A DNA stretch of 39,208 nt from Flavobacteriales bacterium (GTDB lineage Bacteria; Bacteroidota; Bacteroidia; Flavobacteriales_E; Vicingaceae). Position 1 is the first letter of the stretch. Every line of letters starts with the position of its first letter. The stretch is taken from NCBI GenBank assembly GCA_013359255.1, contig JABWCF010000021.1:1-39208 (forward strand), written 5' to 3'. Both the position numbers and the translations under genes were made by a program. The notes under the pieces are model-generated. The model ran no database searches and was not told the origin of the DNA. It saw nothing but the letters and a program-made list of their open reading frames with translations. This document shows, one piece after another, positions 1 through 8,945 of this stretch.

Positions 1-1770
1 CGGGAAACTCCAGTTAAGCGAAACAATGCCTCCCGGAGTAGTATTAGTAAAGGAAGTAGATTGATTAGGGCAAGCTACTACCGAAGTAAATGATGGTACC
101 GGCACGGGGTTAACTGTTATGTCTACTATATCAAGTGAGGGAGGACAAACACCGTTTGTTATGGTCCATTGAAACTGATTTATTCCAACTCCCATTCCGT
201 TAACCCCCGATGTAGGAGAATTTGGAGAAACAATTGTGCCTGAGCCTCCTACTATCGACCATAAGCCGTTTCCAACTAATGGAGTATTTCCGGCAAGAGT
301 GGTACTATTTGTGCAAAGTTGTTGGTTAGGACCAGCATTAGCAATACTAGGTTGAGCATCAACGGTTATGGTTACAATAATGGGTAAACCCACACAACCG
401 TTGGCAGAGGGGGTAATGGTATAGGTTGCAGTTCCCCCACCGGCAGAGGTAAGTGTTTGAGTAATATTATTTCCGGTTCCGTTGCTAGCTCCTGTAACAC
501 CGACTTGAACAACTGTCCAGTTAAAAGTAGTTCCGGGAACATTTGAAGTCAAAGCAATAGATGTATTATTCCCAGAACAAATAGTTTGATTGGCTGGTGT
601 GGCTGTTGCAACAGGAGTGGGTTTTACAGTTACACAAACCTGATTGGAATATACGGTAGTTCCACAACTTGTTACGGCAGCCCTAAAACAAGTGGTAGTT
701 GTAAGGGCAGATGTGTTGTAAGTCGCATTAATGGCTCCGGGAATGTTATTCCAAGTAGAGCCTCCATCGGTTGAAGCCTGCCATTGAATGGTTCCAGTTG
801 ATCCAGTTAATGTGAGTAAAGAGGAGTCTCCTTCGCAAATAGATAAAGGGGCGGCAGTTACTGTTCCGGCAATAGGTAAAGAACAACCACCATATACTAC
901 TAAAACAGACCACTGGTGATTATCTTGCCCTCCACCATTATGTTGGAATCCAACAGTTACAGTAGTGCTATTGTTTGGAATTAAAGCCATAGAATTACTT
1001 AATGCATCGTATTGATTAACACCTTGATTTGCATTGTCATCGCCCAAAGAGGTTAAAGCGTTATTTTGGTAGTACATATTTCCTAAGGTACCTGTACATC
1101 CACCCGAATTCAAATCGTTATTTCCTGTCATTCCGAGTAAAGTCCCGTTAACATATACTCTTTCTGCATCACCGGCCATATTGCACTGATATGAATTAAA
1201 GAATGAAAAAGCCACATCGGAGCCGGAATTGATGGGAACTACAAAACTTAAATTCCATACATGATTGGGTTGGTTTAAATTATCAGTATTAATAAATAAG
1301 GCCGTATTAACCGTTGGGTATAAATTATTTTGATAGTAAACAATCAGTTTAAAATCTTGAAAAATACTGGAACCTTGAGCAGGTGCTACTAGGGTATAGT
1401 TATTTACTAAAGGATTAATATTTGCAGTTACATCAATAACATGTACGGCAGATAATCCGCCACCACCGTAAAGTGATGTGAAAGTGGTAATTTGATTTAA
1501 AAGGGAAAAAGCATGTGGTGTTCCGTTTAATGTTACGGTATAATTTGGAGAACCACCTCCAAGCCTTGAAGCAATTAAATATGCTTTTAGAATGGTGCTT
1601 CCTGGTGCAATGTTAATAGAGAAATTTCCGGTACCCGAACCATAAACATTAGGCGACCAACCTCCGGAAGTTACCCCCCCGTTAAAACTTACTTCATAAT
1701 ATTTGAGTTGTGCATTAGTTACACTATAGAGTACAATAAGTAATGCAAAAAGTGAAATAATTTTTTTCAT
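1..1770 (-). CDS. Large secreted surface protein with Ig/PKD-like domains (C-terminus off the window)
   Basis: The frame is open from an ATG at 1768-1770 to the left edge, giving 590 residues without a stop. The first ~20 residues are a Sec signal peptide (MKKIISLFALLIVLYSVTNA). Residues ~20-300 form a Gly/Asn/Thr-rich beta domain that I do not recognise. After this comes a chain of Ig/PKD-like units, each starting near a Cys-Pro or Ile-Cys motif (SICEGDSS, TICSGNNTS, ACPNQSTSF), with typical core Trp residues (WQAS, FNWTV, LNWSF). Such chains are common in Bacteroidota surface adhesins that end in a T9SS sorting domain, so I infer T9SS export, but the C-terminus is not visible. It starts 9 bp after the small secreted protein upstream on the same strand and is probably cotranscribed with it. 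Specific function unknown. Confidence 0.85.
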   Translation of the reverse strand, partial: MKKIISLFALLIVLYSVTNAQLKYYEVSFNGGVTSGGWSPNVYGSGTGNFSINIAPGSTILKAYLIASRLGGGSPNYTVTLNGTPHAFSLLNQITTFTSLYGGGGLSAVHVIDVTANINPLVNNYTLVAPAQGSSIFQDFKLIVYYQNNLYPTVNTALFINTDNLNQPNHVWNLSFVVPINSGSDVAFSFFNSYQCNMAGDAERVYVNGTLLGMTGNNDLNSGGCTGTLGNMYYQNNALTSLGDDNANQGVNQYDALSNSMALIPNNSTTVTVGFQHNGGGQDNHQWSVLVVYGGCSLPIAGTVTAAPLSICEGDSSLLTLTGSTGTIQWQASTDGGSTWNNIPGAINATYNTSALTTTTCFRAAVTSCGTTVYSNQVCVTVKPTPVATATPANQTICSGNNTSIALTSNVPGTTFNWTVVQVGVTGASNGTGNNITQTLTSAGGGTATYTITPSANGCVGLPIIVTITVDAQPSIANAGPNQQLCTNSTTLAGNTPLVGNGLWSIVGGSGTIVSPNSPTSGVNGMGVGINQFQWTITNGVCPPSLDIVDITVNPVPVPSFTSVVACPNQSTSFTNTTPGGIVSLNWSFP

Positions 1771-1779
1771 AAGATAGGG

Positions 1780-2256
1780 TTACTTTACAGGTTCTAAATA
1801 AAATCCAATTTGGGTATCGTTGCCAACTAATCGAATAAATGCCATGCCGTTAACAGGTTCAGGTTCTTCTATGTAAAATAGAAGTGTTTTCGAACTTGTA
1901 TTAAAAAGAGTAAAGGGGGCAATCTGATACGTGATCTCTTTCAAATTCTCATCAGTAAAGAAGATAGTCCAATCACCATGTTCTTTTGCCAAGATAGAGA
2001 ACTTGTAGTTTGGTTTGTCTAGTAATACTTCCGTAAAAGGAATTTTTACAGGTTTGCTGATGCCCATTTCTCCCAGTTCAATTTTTTGATCGAAGGGGAA
2101 ATACTCGCCCCAAAATTTTTGATTTTGTACAATATGTTTTTGGAATTCTATTTTATAGAAGATCCCATCAATTTCATTCTTTGCAGTATATTTTTCCTGT
2201 GAAAACAAAGTAATTGATAAAAAGAAGAGAATGATAAAAGAAGATACTTTTTGCAT
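1780..2256 (-). CDS. Small secreted protein of unknown function
   Basis: 158 residues from the ATG at 2256. The N-terminus (MQKVSSFIILFFLSITLFSQ) is a clear signal peptide ending in the S-Q cleavage context common in Bacteroidota. An upstream in-frame ATG at 2292 would add 12 polar residues before the signal peptide. A TATATTTA box at 2322-2329 sits better for that longer start, so it cannot be excluded. The mature part (~138 aa) looks beta-rich, with alternating hydrophobic and charged residues and no cysteines or recognisable catalytic motif. It lies 9 bp upstream of the large surface protein gene, so the two probably share a transcript. I do not recognise the family. Confidence 0.75.
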   Translation of the reverse strand: MQKVSSFIILFFLSITLFSQEKYTAKNEIDGIFYKIEFQKHIVQNQKFWGEYFPFDQKIELGEMGISKPVKIPFTEVLLDKPNYKFSILAKEHGDWTIFFTDENLKEITYQIAPFTLFNTSSKTLLFYIEEPEPVNGMAFIRLVGNDTQIGFYLEPVK

Positions 2257-2484
2257 AATGTCTTTATTTTGGTGCACCGCTAACAGACGCATAATTTTAA
2301 TTAGAGTTGCTTAGTGAGGCGTAAATATATGTAAAATAAACAGATCTGTGTATTAGTGAGTTAAAATTAAATTTTACGTTAACTCATCTTTCTCAAAATT
2401 TATTATCAAAAAGAATAATGCATTTCTATTCTTTAAATAACTTCGCAAGCAATTAACCACATAATCAATCTAAAAAATATTAAT

Positions 2485-3417
2485 ATGAAAGTTACCATTG
2501 TAGGTGCAGGAAATGTAGGAGCAACCTGTGCCGATGCCCTAGCTCATCGCAGAATTGCCTCTGATGTTGTATTATTAGATATTCGCGAAAACTTTGCCGA
2601 AGGCAAGGCACTAGATATGATGCAAACAGCTACATTAAACGGTTTTAATACTCGTATTATAGGAAGTTCAAACGATTATACTAAAACAACAAATAGCGAT
2701 GTGGTGGTAATTACCAGTGGTATTCCACGTAAACCAGGTATGACACGAGAAGAATTGATAGGCATCAATGCGGGAATAGTAAAAAATGTTTCCGAAAGTT
2801 TGTTAAAACATTCGCCCAATGCCGTTTTTGTAATTGTAAGCAATCCCATGGATACAATGACGTATCTTGCGTTGAAGGAAACTAAACTTCCTAAAAACAG
2901 AATTATTGGCATGGGCGGAATTTTAGATAGTGCCCGTTTCAGATGTTATTTATCTTTGGCTCTAAATAGCCCGGCAAACGATGTTGATGCTATGGTTATT
3001 GGTGGTCATGGAGATACTACCATGATTCCTTTAACTCGTTTAGCATCATACAAAGGTATTCCTGTTTCTCAGTTTTTAAATGCAGATCAGTTAAAGAAAG
3101 TTTCGGCCGATACTATGGTAGGTGGAGCTACACTTACCGGAATGTTAGGCACCTCGGCATGGTATGCTCCAGGAGCGGCTGTAGCTACTTTGGTAGATAG
3201 TATTATAAACGACCAAAAACGATTATTCACTTGTTGCGTTTATCTTGATGGAGAATATGGCCAAAAAGACATTTGTCTTGGAGTTCCCGTAATTGTAGGT
3301 AAAAATGGATGGGAAAAAATAGTGGATGTTAAATTAAATGATGAAGAAAAAGCCTCGTTTGCAAAAAGTGCGGAGGCCGTGAGAAATATGAATAATGTAC
3401 TTAGTACTATTGCATAA
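2485..3417 (+). CDS. mdh: Malate dehydrogenase (NAD-dependent)
   Basis: 310 residues, normal for the LDH-like bacterial malate dehydrogenases. It interconverts malate and oxaloacetate with NAD in the TCA cycle, in the cytoplasm. The Rossmann motif GAGNVG is at residues 7-12. Asp32 at the end of the second strand fits NAD rather than NADP preference. IPRKPGMTREE (80-90) carries Arg82 and Arg88, which bind the substrate carboxylate and mark malate rather than lactate specificity. Asp148/Arg151 (LDSARF) and His175 (GGHGDTTM) complete the catalytic set. It is followed by a strong terminator shared with the convergent dihydrolipoyl dehydrogenase gene. Aconitase is encoded about 5.5 kb downstream but not in the same operon. 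Confidence 0.97.
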   Translation: MKVTIVGAGNVGATCADALAHRRIASDVVLLDIRENFAEGKALDMMQTATLNGFNTRIIGSSNDYTKTTNSDVVVITSGIPRKPGMTREELIGINAGIVKNVSESLLKHSPNAVFVIVSNPMDTMTYLALKETKLPKNRIIGMGGILDSARFRCYLSLALNSPANDVDAMVIGGHGDTTMIPLTRLASYKGIPVSQFLNADQLKKVSADTMVGGATLTGMLGTSAWYAPGAAVATLVDSIINDQKRLFTCCVYLDGEYGQKDICLGVPVIVGKNGWEKIVDVKLNDEEKASFAKSAEAVRNMNNVLSTIA

Positions 3418-3435
3418 ATGAATATAGCGTAATGT

Positions 3436-3466
3436 AAAAAAGCCCCGAAATTTTTGGGGCTTTTTT
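3436..3466. terminator. Bidirectional intrinsic terminator between mdh and lpdA
   Basis: A-tract, GCCCC stem, short A/T loop, GGGGC stem, then a T-tract. The hairpin reads equally well on both strands and lies between convergent genes. Confidence 0.85.
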
Positions 3467-3479
3467 ATGTTTAGTTAAT

Positions 3480-4868
3480 TTACAAATGAATTACTTCTCC
3501 GTAGGCTGCAGCTGCGGCCTCCATAATAGCTTCGCTCATGGTAGGGTGCGGATGAACTGTTTTAATGAGTTCTTGTCCGGTGGTTTCTAATTTTCTTATC
3601 GCTACTATTTCAGCTATCATTTCGGTTACATTGTAACCAATCATGTGAGCACCTAATAATTCTCCATATTTGGCATCAAAAATTAATTTAACAAAACCAT
3701 CTTTATGCCCAGCGGCACTTGCTTTACCAGAGGCAGAGAATGGAAATTTTCCTATTTTAATTTCATATCCCGCTTCCTTTGCCCCTTTTTCAGTATATCC
3801 TACAGAGGCCACCTCCGGGGTGCAATAAGTACAACCCGGAATGTTTTTATAGTCTAAGGGTTCGGGGTTATGCCCCGCAATTTTCTCTACACAAATAATT
3901 CCTTCGGCCGATGCTACATGAGCCAGGGCATGGCCAGGCACTACATCGCCAATGGCATAATACCCAGGTATATTAGTACGGTAGTGTTTATCTACATTTA
4001 TTTTTCCTTTTTCGGTAATAATTCCTACTTCCTCTAATCCAATGTTTTCTATATTGGGAGTAATGCCTACAGCTGATAAAACTATATCGCATTCAATTAC
4101 CTCAATTCCTTTTTTTGTTTTTAAAGCAACTTTACAACCATTGCTTTTAGTATCTACTTCAGTAACTTCGGTGTTGGTAAGCACGTTGATGCCCATTTTT
4201 TTAAAAGAGCGTTCCAATTGCTTAGATACTTCCTCGTCTTCTAATGGAACAATATTGGGCAAGTATTCCACAATGGTTACCTCTGTACCCATAGCTTTAT
4301 AGAAGTAGGCAAACTCTACTCCAATAGCTCCGGAACCTACCACTACCAGTTTTTTTGGTTGTTTTTTCAGAGTCATGGCTTCGCGGTACCCTATAATTTT
4401 TTGTCCGTCTTGCTTTAGGTTTGGAAGTTCGCGAGAGCGAGCCCCGGTTGCAATAATTATATGTTGGGCTTCTATTAGGTTGGTTTTTCCTTCGGAATCG
4501 GTTACTTCTACTTTTTTTCCAGGCTTTACTTTTCCGTAGCCTTTTATAATTTCAATTTTATTTTTTTTCATTAAAAAGTTCACCCCGTTGCTCATACCGC
4601 TGGCAACCTCCCGGCTTCTCTTTATGATGCCTTCAAAATCGGCTCTATGCCCTGCTACCTGTATTCCAAAGTCGGCTGCATGGTTGATGTATTCAAATAC
4701 CTGTGCACTTTTTAAAAGAGCTTTGGTAGGTATACAACCCCAGTTTAAACAAACACCTCCCAGTTCGGCTTTTTCTACAACAGCTGTTTTTAAACCTAAT
4801 TGAGAAGCACGAATGGCAGTAACATATCCTCCCGGTCCACTCCCTATAACTATTACATCGTAATTCAT
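3480..4868 (-). CDS. lpdA: Dihydrolipoyl dehydrogenase (E3)
   Basis: 462 residues from the ATG at 4868, the usual length. A longer frame upstream adds an implausible 17-residue Phe/Asn-rich leader, so I use the internal Met, which directly precedes the FAD-binding strand. This FAD enzyme reoxidises dihydrolipoamide of the pyruvate and 2-oxoglutarate dehydrogenase complexes. The FAD motif GSGPGG is near residues 9-14. The redox-active disulfide is Cys40/Cys45 (GGVCLNWGCIPTK). The NAD-binding motif GSGAIGVEF lies in the middle and the second FAD motif YAIGD later. The catalytic pair His441/Glu446 is in HPHPTMSE near the C-terminus. It stands alone, without E1 or E2 genes beside it. Confidence 0.96.
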   Translation of the reverse strand: MNYDVIVIGSGPGGYVTAIRASQLGLKTAVVEKAELGGVCLNWGCIPTKALLKSAQVFEYINHAADFGIQVAGHRADFEGIIKRSREVASGMSNGVNFLMKKNKIEIIKGYGKVKPGKKVEVTDSEGKTNLIEAQHIIIATGARSRELPNLKQDGQKIIGYREAMTLKKQPKKLVVVGSGAIGVEFAYFYKAMGTEVTIVEYLPNIVPLEDEEVSKQLERSFKKMGINVLTNTEVTEVDTKSNGCKVALKTKKGIEVIECDIVLSAVGITPNIENIGLEEVGIITEKGKINVDKHYRTNIPGYYAIGDVVPGHALAHVASAEGIICVEKIAGHNPEPLDYKNIPGCTYCTPEVASVGYTEKGAKEAGYEIKIGKFPFSASGKASAAGHKDGFVKLIFDAKYGELLGAHMIGYNVTEMIAEIVAIRKLETTGQELIKTVHPHPTMSEAIMEAAAAAYGEVIHL

Positions 4869-4954
4869 AAATATATTTTTAAAATTAAAGAATGACTGCG
4901 AATTTAGTAAAAAATACAAGTTTTATAATATAAAACCAATTAATGCAAATTTTG

Positions 4955-4984
4955 TTTGTATCGTTCAAAACAAACGTAAAATTG
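4955..4984 (+). promoter_or_regulatory. Predicted promoter of the M61 peptidase gene
   Basis: TTTG (4955-4958), an 18-bp spacer and TAAAATTG (4977-4984), one mismatch from the Bacteroidota -7 consensus TAnnTTTG. It would give a leader of about 16 nt before the ATG at 5007. Confidence 0.45.
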
Positions 4985-5006
4985 CAATGTATAATACTGA
5001 GAGTTT

Positions 5007-6746
5007 ATGACGCACTATTCTTTTTCGGCATCCAATCCGAATAATCATTTTTTAGAAATAAAATTTATAGCTCACACAAATGGAGCAGAAGAAATGGTTT
5101 TGCAACTTCCGGCATGGAGGCCAGGCCGATACGAACTTGGAAATTTTGCAAAAAATGTAAGAGATTTTTTTGTTTCAGACGAAAATGGAAATGCTCTTTT
5201 GTTTCAAAAGATAACCAAAGATTCGTGGAAGGTTTTCACCAAAAAGGCAAATCAAATTAGTGTAAGCTACACTTATTATGCAGACGAACTTAATGCAGGT
5301 TCTACCTTTGTAGATAAGAATATGATGTATGTAAACCCGGTGAATTGCTGCTTATATATTGCCGAACGTGAAGAAGAACCTTGCGAAATAAAGTTAAATG
5401 TACCCGAAAACTACAACTTGGCCTGCGGTTTAAATTCGAATGCAGAATTTTTGATGCACGCAAAAAACTTTCATGAATGGGTAGATTCTCCTTTTATTGC
5501 TTCAGAGGCAATGCAACACTTTTCCTTTTTGGAGAAGGGTGTTCTTTTTCATATTTGGATAAATGGTCTTTGTAAGCTAAACCAACCAAAAGTGGAAAAT
5601 CATTTTAGAGCCTTTGCCTCTGCACAAATAGAGGCATTCGGACAATTTCCTGTGCCTGAATACCATTTTTTATTACACATTTTACCTTACAACGCATACC
5701 ATGGTGTAGAGCATGGTAATAGCACCGTTATAACTCTTGGCCCCTCATACGATATAATGAACGAAGAGGGCTTATACCATGAATTGCTTGGAGTAAGTTC
5801 ACACGAATTATACCATACATGGAATGTAAAACAAATACGCCCTTCGGAAATGTGGCCGTATAATTATACCAAAGAAAATTATAGCAGAATGGGTTATTTG
5901 TACGAGGGAGCAACTACTTACTATGGTGATGTTTTTTTACTTCGTTCGAATTGTTTTACCGAGCAGGAATATTTTAAAACATTCAATCAGTTACTCGATA
6001 GGCATTTTTCAAATTTCGGCAGGTTTCATTTATCGGTAGCCGATTCCTCCTTTGATACATGGCTTGATGGCTATGTTAAAGGCATACCCGAAAGAAAAAC
6101 ATCTATTTACACTGAAGGAGCCCTTGTTACTTTTATGTTAGATGTTTTAATACGTAGGAATACACAAAATAAATGTTCGTTTGACGATGTAATGAGAACC
6201 TTCTATAGTGGATATGCCTGCAAGAATAAACCGGTAAACGAAGAAGTGTACAAACAAGTGATTGAACGATTTGCCCAACAAGAGTTAAGCGATTTTTTTA
6301 ATCATTACATTTACGGTACTAAAGATTATGAACCTGTATTAATTGCTTGTTTCGATTATTTGGGGTGGGAAATGATAAAGCAACCTTCTCCTTTTTTTAA
6401 TGAAGCCTTTTTGGGTTTTAGAACCATTGAACAATCAGGAAATACGCAAGTTTTAACAGTGTGTCCGGGTTCAATTGCTGACAAGGCCGGCTTAGCTGTT
6501 AATGATTTTATTTTAGCCGTTAACCATTGCAAAGTGGCAGCCGATTTACACCACTGGTGTCGCTTTTTTGGCAACGATACCATTTCTCTTACGGTAAAAC
6601 GAGAGCCCGGAGTAATAAGGAACATTGAACTTATTGCGGGTAAAGAAACATACTATTACAACTATTCGGTTAGATTGGCCGAAAAGAGATCGGAAGCACA
6701 AAAAGAAAACTTTTCCTTATGGAAAATCGGAGCTTCCAAAATATAA
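5007..6746 (+). CDS. M61 family metallopeptidase with C-terminal PDZ domain
   Basis: 579 residues. The zinc site is HELYH at 266-270 followed by Glu300 in YEGATTYYGD, the gluzincin arrangement typical of M61 (glycyl-aminopeptidase-like) enzymes, as is the WNVKQIRP segment just after the HExxH. The N-terminal ~150 residues (for example LQLPAWRPGRYELGNFAKN) match the conserved M61 N-terminal beta domain. Residues ~480-560 form a PDZ-like domain (PGSIADKAGL, then NDFILAVN). No signal peptide is visible, so it is probably cytoplasmic. It is transcribed divergently from lpdA with its own candidate promoter. Substrates are unknown; family members act as aminopeptidases preferring Gly or Ala. Confidence 0.92.
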   Translation: MTHYSFSASNPNNHFLEIKFIAHTNGAEEMVLQLPAWRPGRYELGNFAKNVRDFFVSDENGNALLFQKITKDSWKVFTKKANQISVSYTYYADELNAGSTFVDKNMMYVNPVNCCLYIAEREEEPCEIKLNVPENYNLACGLNSNAEFLMHAKNFHEWVDSPFIASEAMQHFSFLEKGVLFHIWINGLCKLNQPKVENHFRAFASAQIEAFGQFPVPEYHFLLHILPYNAYHGVEHGNSTVITLGPSYDIMNEEGLYHELLGVSSHELYHTWNVKQIRPSEMWPYNYTKENYSRMGYLYEGATTYYGDVFLLRSNCFTEQEYFKTFNQLLDRHFSNFGRFHLSVADSSFDTWLDGYVKGIPERKTSIYTEGALVTFMLDVLIRRNTQNKCSFDDVMRTFYSGYACKNKPVNEEVYKQVIERFAQQELSDFFNHYIYGTKDYEPVLIACFDYLGWEMIKQPSPFFNEAFLGFRTIEQSGNTQVLTVCPGSIADKAGLAVNDFILAVNHCKVAADLHHWCRFFGNDTISLTVKREPGVIRNIELIAGKETYYYNYSVRLAEKRSEAQKENFSLWKIGASKI

Positions 6747-6802
6747 AAAATGAATTGGGAAATAAACATTAATTTTGGGTAAAGTATTTAATTTCTTTGT
6801 GT

Positions 6803-7573
6803 ATGAAAAGCGTTTTTGCCCCCTTATTTTTTCTTGTTTCGTTTAGCATATATTCGCAAACGGCAACTAACTTTAGTTGCAAAGACTGTGATAATGTAAA
6901 CCATGATTTTTTTGCCGAGTTAGATGCCGGAAAAGTAATTATTATAGACTGGGTAATGCCCTGTAGTTCTTGTACTCCTGCTACTGTTAAGGCACACAAT
7001 ATTGTAAATAATTTCGCACAAAGTAATCCCGGAAAAGTATTTTTATACATAGTAGATGATTACGCCAACACCAATTGTTCCAACTTAAAAGCATGGGCCG
7101 ATGCCTATGGGATTAGTAATGCCACTTTTTTTTCTAATGCAGCTATAAAAATGAGCGATTATGGTACAGCAGGTATGCCTAAAATCATTGTGGCCGGTTG
7201 TTATAATCATCAGGTTTTTTACAACGAAAAAAATACCGCAATAGATTCAGCTGCTATCGTAAATGCTGTAAATGCCGCATTAGGCTGTGCTACAGGACTA
7301 GAGGAGGCTCCAACCTTATTGCAAAATGTAAATGTTTATCCCAATCCTACAACAGATGTTTTTACGCTTTCATTTACACTTTCTGCTTCGGCAAATATTA
7401 CGGTTTATGTAAGCAATGTGTTGGGCCAAAAAATGGCGGAAGTTTTTACCGGAAAAAAAACAGAAGGAAATATAACTATAGAATTTGACTCTAGTGTTTT
7501 GCCAAGGGGTATGTACCTGATTCGTTACATGATAAACGATGAGGTTTTTACAAAATCTGTATTTAAGCAATAG
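6803..7573 (+). CDS. Secreted thioredoxin-like protein with T9SS C-terminal sorting domain
   Basis: 256 residues from the ATG at 6803; a TTG two codons earlier is an unlikely start. Residues 1-19 are a signal peptide ending in YSQ. The body looks like a thioredoxin fold: IIIDWVMPCSSC places a CxxC pair at Cys54/Cys57 at a helix start, and GTAGMPKIIV gives the expected cis-Pro (126). A second pair, Cys26/Cys29 (SCKDC), precedes it. Residues ~170-256 are a type A T9SS sorting domain (NVYPNPTTDVF, VLGQKM, LPRGMYLIRY and a basic tail), so the protein should cross the outer membrane through the type IX system. A disulfide-exchange role at the cell surface is inference. It ends 4 bp from the convergent permease gene. 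Confidence 0.85.
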   Translation: MKSVFAPLFFLVSFSIYSQTATNFSCKDCDNVNHDFFAELDAGKVIIIDWVMPCSSCTPATVKAHNIVNNFAQSNPGKVFLYIVDDYANTNCSNLKAWADAYGISNATFFSNAAIKMSDYGTAGMPKIIVAGCYNHQVFYNEKNTAIDSAAIVNAVNAALGCATGLEEAPTLLQNVNVYPNPTTDVFTLSFTLSASANITVYVSNVLGQKMAEVFTGKKTEGNITIEFDSSVLPRGMYLIRYMINDEVFTKSVFKQ

Positions 7574-7577
7574 CAAG

Positions 7578-8822
7578 CTATTCGTACCGAAGAGCCTCAA
7601 TAGGATCTAGTTCGGCAGCTTTAGAGGCGGGGTAATAGCCCGAAATAACTCCTACTACAAAACAGAGACTTACTCCCAAAAACATCCAGTTCCAGGGTAT
7701 AATAAATCCGGCATCTATAATAGCCGAAGTAATGTTGCCAATTAAAATACCCAGCACAATTCCTGCAATGCCTCCCATTTGGCAAATGACAATAGCTTCG
7801 GTTAAAAACTGATTGCGAATCATATTTGCACTTGCTCCCAATGCCTTACGGGTTCCTATTTCTTTGGTGCGTTCAGTAACAGTAACCATCATAATATTCA
7901 TTAAACCAATGGCTGCACCTAGCAAAGTAATAATTCCTATAATGGTAGCCGCAATACTAACATATTTAATATTCTCAATTAAAATAGAAGCCAAACTATC
8001 GCTACGAGCCATTTCAAAACTGTTTTCATCTCCTGGCGATATTTTGCGTACTACCCGCATTAAAGAAATGGCTTCGGCAATTGCAGGGTCTAACTGTTCG
8101 GGGCCTTGGGTTAACACACTCACTACATACGATAAATTAGCTGTTTCGTAGCTGTTTCGCAATTTATTTAACGGAATAATGGCATTTCGGTCTCCGCCAA
8201 ACCCCATACTGCTGCCTTTGGGTTTAAGAATGCCCACCACTTTATATTTTTCTGCACCGATGGAGATGATACAGTCAACTGGATTTTCTTTCCCCGGAAA
8301 CAAAACGGTGGCAATTTCCATCCCTATAATACACACATTACTTCCTGTATTAATTTCTACCGATGAAAAATTGCGACCTTCCAGTAATTCAAAACCGCCA
8401 CACAAAAGATAGTTTTCATCGCCTCCAAAAACCGTAATGTTGGGGTTGGTTTTTAGGTTTCCGTATTTTAAAGTTGCAGCCATGGTAGCTAATCCCGAAA
8501 TAGAAACTGTGGAAGGAAATTTATACTCTTTTTTAAATTCAGAGGCTTCTCTGTAGCTTATATTCTTGTACGTTTTGGGTTTACTTCCTCCTTTTCCTAT
8601 TTGCACATTCATTCCTCTGTTTCGTATTGTAAATGTGTTGGCACCCATACTGGAAAAGTTGCTATTGATAGAGTTCTCAATTGCATCAATAGCCGTTAAT
8701 ATTCCTACCAATGCACTAATGCCTATGCCAATAATAAATACGGTTAGCAAGGTCCTTAACGCTTGTGAACGAATGGCTTTTAGAGCTTCAAAAATATTTT
8801 CTAATAGAATTTTGCTTTTCAT
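7578..8822 (-). CDS. MacB/FtsX-type ABC transporter permease
   Basis: 414 residues with the four-TM MacB layout. TM1 is at ~20-45 ([17 protein letters not shown]). A large periplasmic MacB-PCD domain follows ([16 protein letters not shown]), then three C-terminal TM segments starting at ~290 (FtsX domain). The C-terminus carries the family signature [19 protein letters not shown]. In E. coli MacB an ATPase is fused to the same chain; here only the permease is present and no ATPase gene adjoins, so the partner must be elsewhere. Such permeases serve efflux, lipoprotein export or mechanotransmission; the substrate cannot be told from sequence. Convergent with the thioredoxin-like gene. Confidence 0.9.
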   Translation of the reverse strand: MKSKILLENIFEALKAIRSQALRTLLTVFIIGIGISALVGILTAIDAIENSINSNFSSMGANTFTIRNRGMNVQIGKGGSKPKTYKNISYREASEFKKEYKFPSTVSISGLATMAATLKYGNLKTNPNITVFGGDENYLLCGGFELLEGRNFSSVEINTGSNVCIIGMEIATVLFPGKENPVDCIISIGAEKYKVVGILKPKGSSMGFGGDRNAIIPLNKLRNSYETANLSYVVSVLTQGPEQLDPAIAEAISLMRVVRKISPGDENSFEMARSDSLASILIENIKYVSIAATIIGIITLLGAAIGLMNIMMVTVTERTKEIGTRKALGASANMIRNQFLTEAIVICQMGGIAGIVLGILIGNITSAIIDAGFIIPWNWMFLGVSLCFVVGVISGYYPASKAAELDPIEALRYE

Positions 8823-8889
8823 TCGGAAAAATGAATGGTAAAATTCGGTAATTAATATTCTTGTAATGCACCATTCGTCATAATTGTTT

Positions 8890-8919
8890 TTGCGTAAAGG
8901 GTGTTTTTGTTTAATTTCG
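8890..8919 (+). promoter_or_regulatory. Predicted promoter of the aconitase gene
   Basis: TTG (8890-8892), 19-bp spacer, TAATTTCG (8912-8919), one mismatch from TAnnTTTG. The implied start site is about 20 nt before the ATG at 8946, which supports that ATG over the in-frame GTG at 8901. Confidence 0.4.
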
Positions 8920-8945
8920 CTGCGTATAAAAAAAATAAATCAACC

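Noticed and set aside
586-774. 62-residue plus-strand frame
   Set aside because: It lies antisense within the large minus-strand surface protein, has Cys/Ser/Gly-rich nonsense composition and no promoter or homologous motif.
8901-8945. GTG start for aconitase at 8901
   Set aside because: It would lie within the predicted promoter and add residues not expected in this family.
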